From Ruminococcaceae bacterium UBA6392 (GTDB lineage Bacteria; Bacillota; Clostridia; Oscillospirales; Acutalibacteraceae), in the NCBI GenBank assembly GCA_002438685.1, contig DJQG01000033.1:1-5280 (forward strand): 5,280 nt of DNA, in the 5' to 3' direction. The notes under the pieces were generated by a model. That model did no database searches. It was not told the DNA's origin and was given only the letters and a program-made list of their open reading frames with translations. The position numbers were made by a program, and so were the translations under genes. This document shows, piece after piece, positions 5,001-5,280 of the stretch; the stretch's first letter is position 1; every line of letters starts with the position of its first letter.

Positions 5001-5258
5001 TCTTGTTTAGATTAAGTGTTTTGAACCAGAAGCGCGGAGCGTGCCGGGGCGAACCGCCGTGCCGCCGGTGGCGGAGGAAGGCGCGGCTGTGAGGTGAAGA
5101 AACAAGGAGCAGTGCGAGCGCTCTATCGTCCTCGCAGCTCCATATCATTCGTTTCCGCCTTTGGCGAAAACTCGTTCATTGCGCGCCTCGTCCTCTCCCA
5201 AAAAGGCAATCCTTTTTGGGACCCCGCGTATTATGCGACTATGTTTCTGAGGGGCAAC
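5001..5258. other. GC-rich, hairpin-rich non-coding region of unknown role
   Basis: No convincing gene is seen on either strand. Visible structure: CTTGTTT (5002-5008) pairs with AAACAAG (5100-5106), enclosing a very GC-rich segment with CCGCC/GGCGG (5062-5074). Then come GGAGC..TGCGAG paired with CTCGCA-GCTCC (5106-5141, two-base bulge), GTTTCCGCC/GGCGAAAAC (5151-5171, one mismatch) and a perfect 10-bp hairpin CCCAAAAAGG/CCTTTTTGGG (5197-5220). None has a following T tract. It could be a structured RNA or the end of a decayed element; no family is recognised. Confidence 0.5.
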
Positions 5259-5280
5259 TTCAAGTCCTTCTGCCCCTGCC
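5259..5280 (+). repeat. direct repeat copy 2 (partial tRNA-Trp 3' end), possible att site or tRNA remnant
   Basis: Exact 22-base match to the T-loop-to-CC part of tRNA-Trp (4495-4516), cut off by the window end. Identity stops sharply on the left: the D-arm, anticodon arm and 5' T-stem are absent, so this is not a tRNA gene. AGGGGCA just before it (5250-5256) can pair with the copied acceptor strand TGCCCCT (5271-5277). Confidence 0.75.

Noticed and set aside
5197..5220. Perfect 10-bp hairpin as a terminator
   Set aside because: On neither strand is it followed by a T tract.
5241..5280. ATG at 5241 opening a frame that runs off the window
   Set aside because: It simply reads through the copied tRNA-Trp 3' end and has no ribosome-binding site.

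Overview
The window looks like chromosomal DNA of a moderately GC-rich, anaerobic, spore-forming-lineage member of the Clostridia. A gut Oscillospirales/Ruminococcaceae-type bacterium fits best, but this is inference. The basis is a ferredoxin-dependent 2-oxoacid oxidoreductase, a FucO-type lactaldehyde reductase, a CotF-type spore-coat/ferritin-like protein, strong Gram-positive Shine-Dalgarno sites and a consensus sigma-A tRNA promoter.

Layout. Positions 1-1022 (+) hold the end of an operon for a 2-oxoacid:ferredoxin oxidoreductase: the 3' part of the thiamine-diphosphate beta subunit and, overlapping it by four bases, the gamma subunit. Two back-to-back hairpin terminators (1033-1124) separate it from the convergent fucO (1142-2290, -). 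Behind fucO on the same strand lies a 73-residue two-helix ferritin-like protein (2441-2662, -). Divergent from that is a CotF-family protein (2792-3247, +) with its own terminator. A single acyltransferase-like gene of the NAT_N/GNAT_C type (3356-4252, +) follows, with its own promoter.

From 4273 a consensus promoter drives a two-gene tRNA unit: a CAU tRNA, probably the lysidine-modified tRNA-Ile2, and tRNA-Trp(CCA). A 34-bp perfect palindrome ends the unit as a terminator.

The last ~730 bases (4553-5280) contain no convincing gene and are the most unusual part. They hold two arrays (4554-4734 and 4827-5000) built from the heptamer GTGAAAT or its complement ATTTCAC, alternating with small hairpins of differing sequence. 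Both arrays have the same plan: four hairpins with the heptamer in one orientation, then an inversion, then three hairpins with it in the other. Each could fold into a ladder of nested junctions. A GC-rich region with further hairpins follows. At the window edge there is an exact 22-base copy of the T-loop-to-CCA end of tRNA-Trp, so the array region is bracketed by a direct repeat resembling tRNA-targeted integration.

In function, the left part is fermentative metabolism (2-oxoacid oxidation with reduced ferredoxin; lactaldehyde reduction to propanediol). The middle is a pair of ferritin-like proteins possibly linked to metal or oxidative stress or to spores. The right is translation plus a repeat element of unknown role.
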